NCBI GenBank assembly: GCA_029891345.1
Contig: CM057002.1
Span: 60,006,777 to 60,070,776, forward strand
Origin: Dryococelus australis
Taxonomy: Eukaryota; Arthropoda; Insecta; Phasmatodea; Phasmatidae
Direction of reading: 5' to 3'
DNA: 64,000 nt
Made by a program: the position numbers and the translations under genes. Of this stretch, positions 60,664 through 64,000 are shown one piece after another; position 1 is the stretch's first letter; the number at the start of each line of letters is the position of its first letter. The notes under the pieces are model-generated. The model was given only the letters and a program-made list of their open reading frames with translations, was not told the DNA's origin and ran no database searches.

Positions 60664-63600
60664 GGGAAAAGTGGGGGAATTCGGCACGACTTAGATATAT
60701 CAGCTATAACTTACACAAATAAAGACATGTGATGATGTCACGATGCATGCATAGATAACAACATGTAACCAATACAAATGTCTAAACCAATTGTGTATTT
60801 TGCTGATGTAACTTGTGAAGATTTTAAAAAACTTAAAATGCACTAATGGCCATTTTACCCGAAAGGTTGGGTAAAATGGCGCACTGCTTCGGCTTATATG
60901 GCACATGGCCAAAATGTATAGAAAATGTGGGGACTGAAGGGAATATGTAAAAACATTCATCACCCAATAATATTTATGAGTTTTATAACCAATAATACTA
61001 GTGCTGAAAGTTTTAAAATAATAATAATAGTAATAAGCAAGTAATTTAGATTGAATATTTTTTAAAACTAAGAAACACTACAAATAAGTAAACATACCAG
61101 GTTTGCAATGTAAATATTTCAAGACAAATGAGATTATTTAGTAGTAAAAACATTACTTTCCTAGTACCCTAGCTTATGAAAAATTAAAATATAAAAAATA
61201 CTCTTTTTGTGTTGAAAAATTTTGTAAGGGAAAAAGAAATTTAATATATTTTCACTTATGTAGAGGGCAATCTTTGAATTGGTACTAATATTTTAAAGAC
61301 TGAGAGTTTTTCAATAATAATAAAGTAGTTTCCATCTTTCTTTCCTTAAACAAATGTCACATGTATAGTTTCTGCACTGCCCCACCCACGGCACTCAGCA
61401 TGACACCACAGAGAACAGAACACACATCGATACCAAATATCACCATCTTTCCCGAACTGCCCACAAATCAGGAAAACCTCTTTACCTAAGCAGCTCTCCG
61501 CATCATGTATGTCAGAATCATCGCAGCACAAACTTTCTTGAGCGTTTTCTTCACCTTCAGACGATGAACTGGTATCGAAAGTCAATCTTCTGCTAGGCCT
61601 AGCCCTAGCATTGAGCATTTTTCTTTGAACTACGGTTCCCTTCTTTCCGTGTTTGATAACTACTGCATTTTTCACTACTTTTCTACATTTCAAAACTGAT
61701 AAATTTCTTTTCTCTTCTTTTTCTTTTAACTTTTCTTTTTTTGGTGTTGCTGTTATAATCTCAGATTTTTGTTTTCGTCCTTTCGAAATGTTAGAAGCAG
61801 GAGGAAGAGCAGGTTGTGGTACAAACGATATTTATTTCACACTTATAGGCCTATGGACATTTGATATGGAAAGGACTCGGGAAGAGATAATATTAGGTGT
61901 AGCATCTGTAGACCTAGTCTGAAGAAATTACCTGTTTGCTGTCGAACACTCTCACTGTCGTTTTCATTTTCATTATCTGATAGCTGCAGTCTTGGATAAA
62001 AGCTTTAACACTGACCTAAAGGCTCAAAATCACTAACAGTGAATTTTTCACTATTCAGAGGAAATATTCCTGCTGCTCTGAATCCAGAGAGTGCTTTTTC
62101 CATGAATGCTACTTTCAGATATGCACGGTTAAAAAGCTCAGTCATTTCAAATGGAGTGAGTCTAGCATTTTATTCTGACGTTTTAAGAAAAAGGCCTCTC
62201 TCTGTGTCAAGGGCATTTTTTAGTGGACCAAAGAATGTGAGATCAGGCGGTTGCAGCTTGTGAGACGTGTGCGGTGGGATCGTCAACAGGACAATTCTGG
62301 TTTCTTTGCAAAAGCTATAAATATAAAGTGATATATGGCTACAGTGGTTATCACGAATTACGAGAACTGGATCTTCTAATGTTGGTCTCGTGAAGCTCTT
62401 AAAGTGTTGAAGCCAGTCAATAACAAGGTCCTCGTTGCTCCAGCCATTATTCGAGCATTTATAAATAGCTCTTACTGCTCCATTCTTGCTGAGGTTGTTA
62501 TCCATTATTTTACGAGGGAAAATGAATAAGGGAGGCACATATGTAACAGAAGCACTGACTGCACAGATTGTTGTAATATTCTTTCCCCTCTCCCGTGGAA
62601 TCCTTGATCCAAACTGTTATACTCGTTTAGGGCCGAGCAATTTTGGAAGTTTCTGCACTGTGGTGATTCCCGATTCATCCACATTGAAAACTCTATCTTC
62701 TGTGAATTTGTGCTTTTCCATGACATTTTCCAAGTTGTCAAAGTATGTCTTCAATGATTCTTCATTAAAAGCTGTGATTATATTCAAACTTGTGCCTTTT
62801 GGTTTTCTTAAGCTTATATCTGGGTACCTGCGCATGAAAAGATAATACCAATCTTTCCCAGCTACTTTCTTTTCCATGTTGAAGTTATGAGGAATATTAT
62901 TAACTTCTACATATTGAAACCCGAGCCTTCTGGGCTCGCAAAGACCATAAATGCCATAAAACAACTTAGCTAATTTTAATACATGTGATACCAGTTCATC
63001 TTCTTGAGTTTTAGTAAATGCAGGTCTTCTACCTAAATTCGTTTTCATGGGTATTTACTTTGCCTCGCTTTTTGCCTACTTGATTTTTCTTCGTACTGAA
63101 GACTCGGAAATGCCATATTTTAATGCACTTTTCCTAATTGAAGTGCCTGATTTTACCTCTTCAATTACAGCTACCAGCGATTCTGCCGACCACAGGGCTC
63201 TATTAGTATGCATCCTGTATTTTCTTGGCATCTGCAACCAAACATAACCACCGTACTGTACTTCAACTGCCACGATGTTTTAAAAATATGCTAATAAAAT
63301 ATATGTGGGTCAATATGATGCACTGTGGAATAACATGACGCGGGAAGACACAGTGTGCCAAATTCTCCCAACTGGTAATTGCATACAAATCAGGACTTTC
63401 TATTTACGTATTTGCTAATATAAACTAATTCGACCAAAGAAAATAAAAGGCAAACCACACACTATTTCACCAATTACTAACATTTTATCATATACTACAA
63501 CTATTTCCGTACCTTTTAGGAAAGTGCAGTGAAATATTTGATAAAATGGTCACGAAAACAACACTGGTTCATAGCTCCGGCTTGACACAATGGCGACACG

Positions 63601-63733
63601 CATTGGGATGTGGAGATAGTCACCGCGACGGACGCTAGAGTTCAGCACCTGTCGGGCACTTCTACAATGGCTAGCAAGCTAGAAACAGCCTTGCGTCATT
63701 TTGCCCGCGGCGCCATATTCCCCCACTCTCCCC
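60664..63733 (-). mobile_element. pogo/Tigger-like DNA transposon
   Basis: A 3.07-kb element. Its left end GGGAAAAGTGGGGGAATTCG matches the inverted right end GGGGAGAGTGGGGGAATATG, and both continue with a GGC.C block. A decayed transposase fills most of it on the minus strand. A 12-bp stem (GCCATTTTACCC and its inverse, 60848-60880) and GGCGCA/GGCACA motifs lie near the left end and may be transposase-binding sites. TA occurs a few bases outside each end, as expected for the pogo group, but exact limits are uncertain by several bases. Confidence 0.72.
61346..63231 (-). pseudogene. pogo/Tigger-like transposase with C-terminal PHD-like domain
   Basis: It starts at MPRKY (63231) with a psq/CENP-B-type helix-turn-helix (TSIRKSALKYGISESSVRRK). 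After two in-frame stops come LGRRPAFTKTQEDELVSHVL, then the DDE core: VFNVDESGI (about 62670-62695), VPPLFIFPRK, VIRDNHCSHISLYIY (about 62320-62365) and LQPPDLTFFGPLKNALD (about 62200-62250), with 35 residues between the second and third Asp. ELFNRAYLKVA and GFRAAGIFPLN follow. After a frameshift near 61830-61920 a basic linker leads to a Cys-rich end (CGQFGKDGDIWYRC, CHAEC) resembling a PHD-like finger. One frame is kept from 63231 to about 61990 with five stops (two near 63065, then near 62617, 62170 and 62000), so it is inactive but not old. Confidence 0.88.
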
Positions 63734-64000
63734 AAATATCTTGAACATCCTTCATTGCTTCATATCTTTCAAAGAACACTTCCTGGGGGAGGTTACCTGG
63801 GTAATTCGCAGTCTGATTTACTCATTACAAGTTAATCTGATTTGGCTGTGATATGCATGCTGGGCTATTGCGACTGATATTTGTATTTGTTCTCACTTGA
63901 CACATCTGCGCTCTAAATCTGGAACAGTAGTATTATTCTACTGAATCTTCATCAAATGAGCTCTTAGCTACTGGCGAATCAGTGGAAGGCCCAACGAGCT
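63734..64000. other. Flank of the pogo-like element, nothing recognised
   Basis: No coding or repeat signal in the last 267 bases. Confidence 0.45.

Overview
The window is animal nuclear DNA, most likely from a large, repeat-rich insect genome. A cockroach, termite or other polyneopteran is my best guess. The evidence is AT-rich unique DNA, very long (AT)n arrays, tRNA-derived SINEs with CTAC or A tails, remnants of many insect-type DNA transposons, a tRNA-Ile gene and a histone H4-like open frame. There is no bacterial-style gene organisation, operon or CRISPR array. I found no convincing multi-exon host gene, although short spliced exons cannot be excluded by eye.

Layout. 1-12.8 kb holds a PIF/Harbinger-type MITE, an 8-bp-TSD-type MITE whose 3' end is triplicated as a 186-bp tandem repeat, members of a TA-flanked MITE family, a CACTG-ended element, an 8 x 129-bp minisatellite and a Tc1-like transposase scrap. 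12.8-20 kb holds a second Harbinger-type MITE, the tRNA-Ile(AAT), a full-length but strongly substituted histone H4 frame, a 5'-truncated LINE on the minus strand, and a decayed virus-like coding region containing a perfect 28-bp hairpin and a 28-bp minisatellite. 20-28 kb holds a hAT transposase remnant, an unrecognised decayed coding block with an inverted partial second copy, a strongly G-poor tract and several minisatellites. 28-49 kb holds SINEs, a 296-bp MITE with a perfect 8-bp target duplication, most of the TA-flanked MITEs, and a SINE split by a Harbinger-type MITE. 49-64 kb holds a piggyBac transposase pseudogene, a DNA transposon with inverted repeats of about 140 bp, a SINE split by a TTAA-flanked foldback MITE, microsatellites, and a ~3.07-kb pogo/Tigger-like element with a decayed transposase.

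The genes do not form a pathway. The window is a record of successive transposon insertion and decay, and only the tRNA and the H4-like frame could still be working host genes. The items I rate highest are the intact but about 20% substituted H4, the virus-like fragment with its hairpin, and the nested or target-duplicated MITEs. All family calls come from reading motifs by eye; no database search was run.
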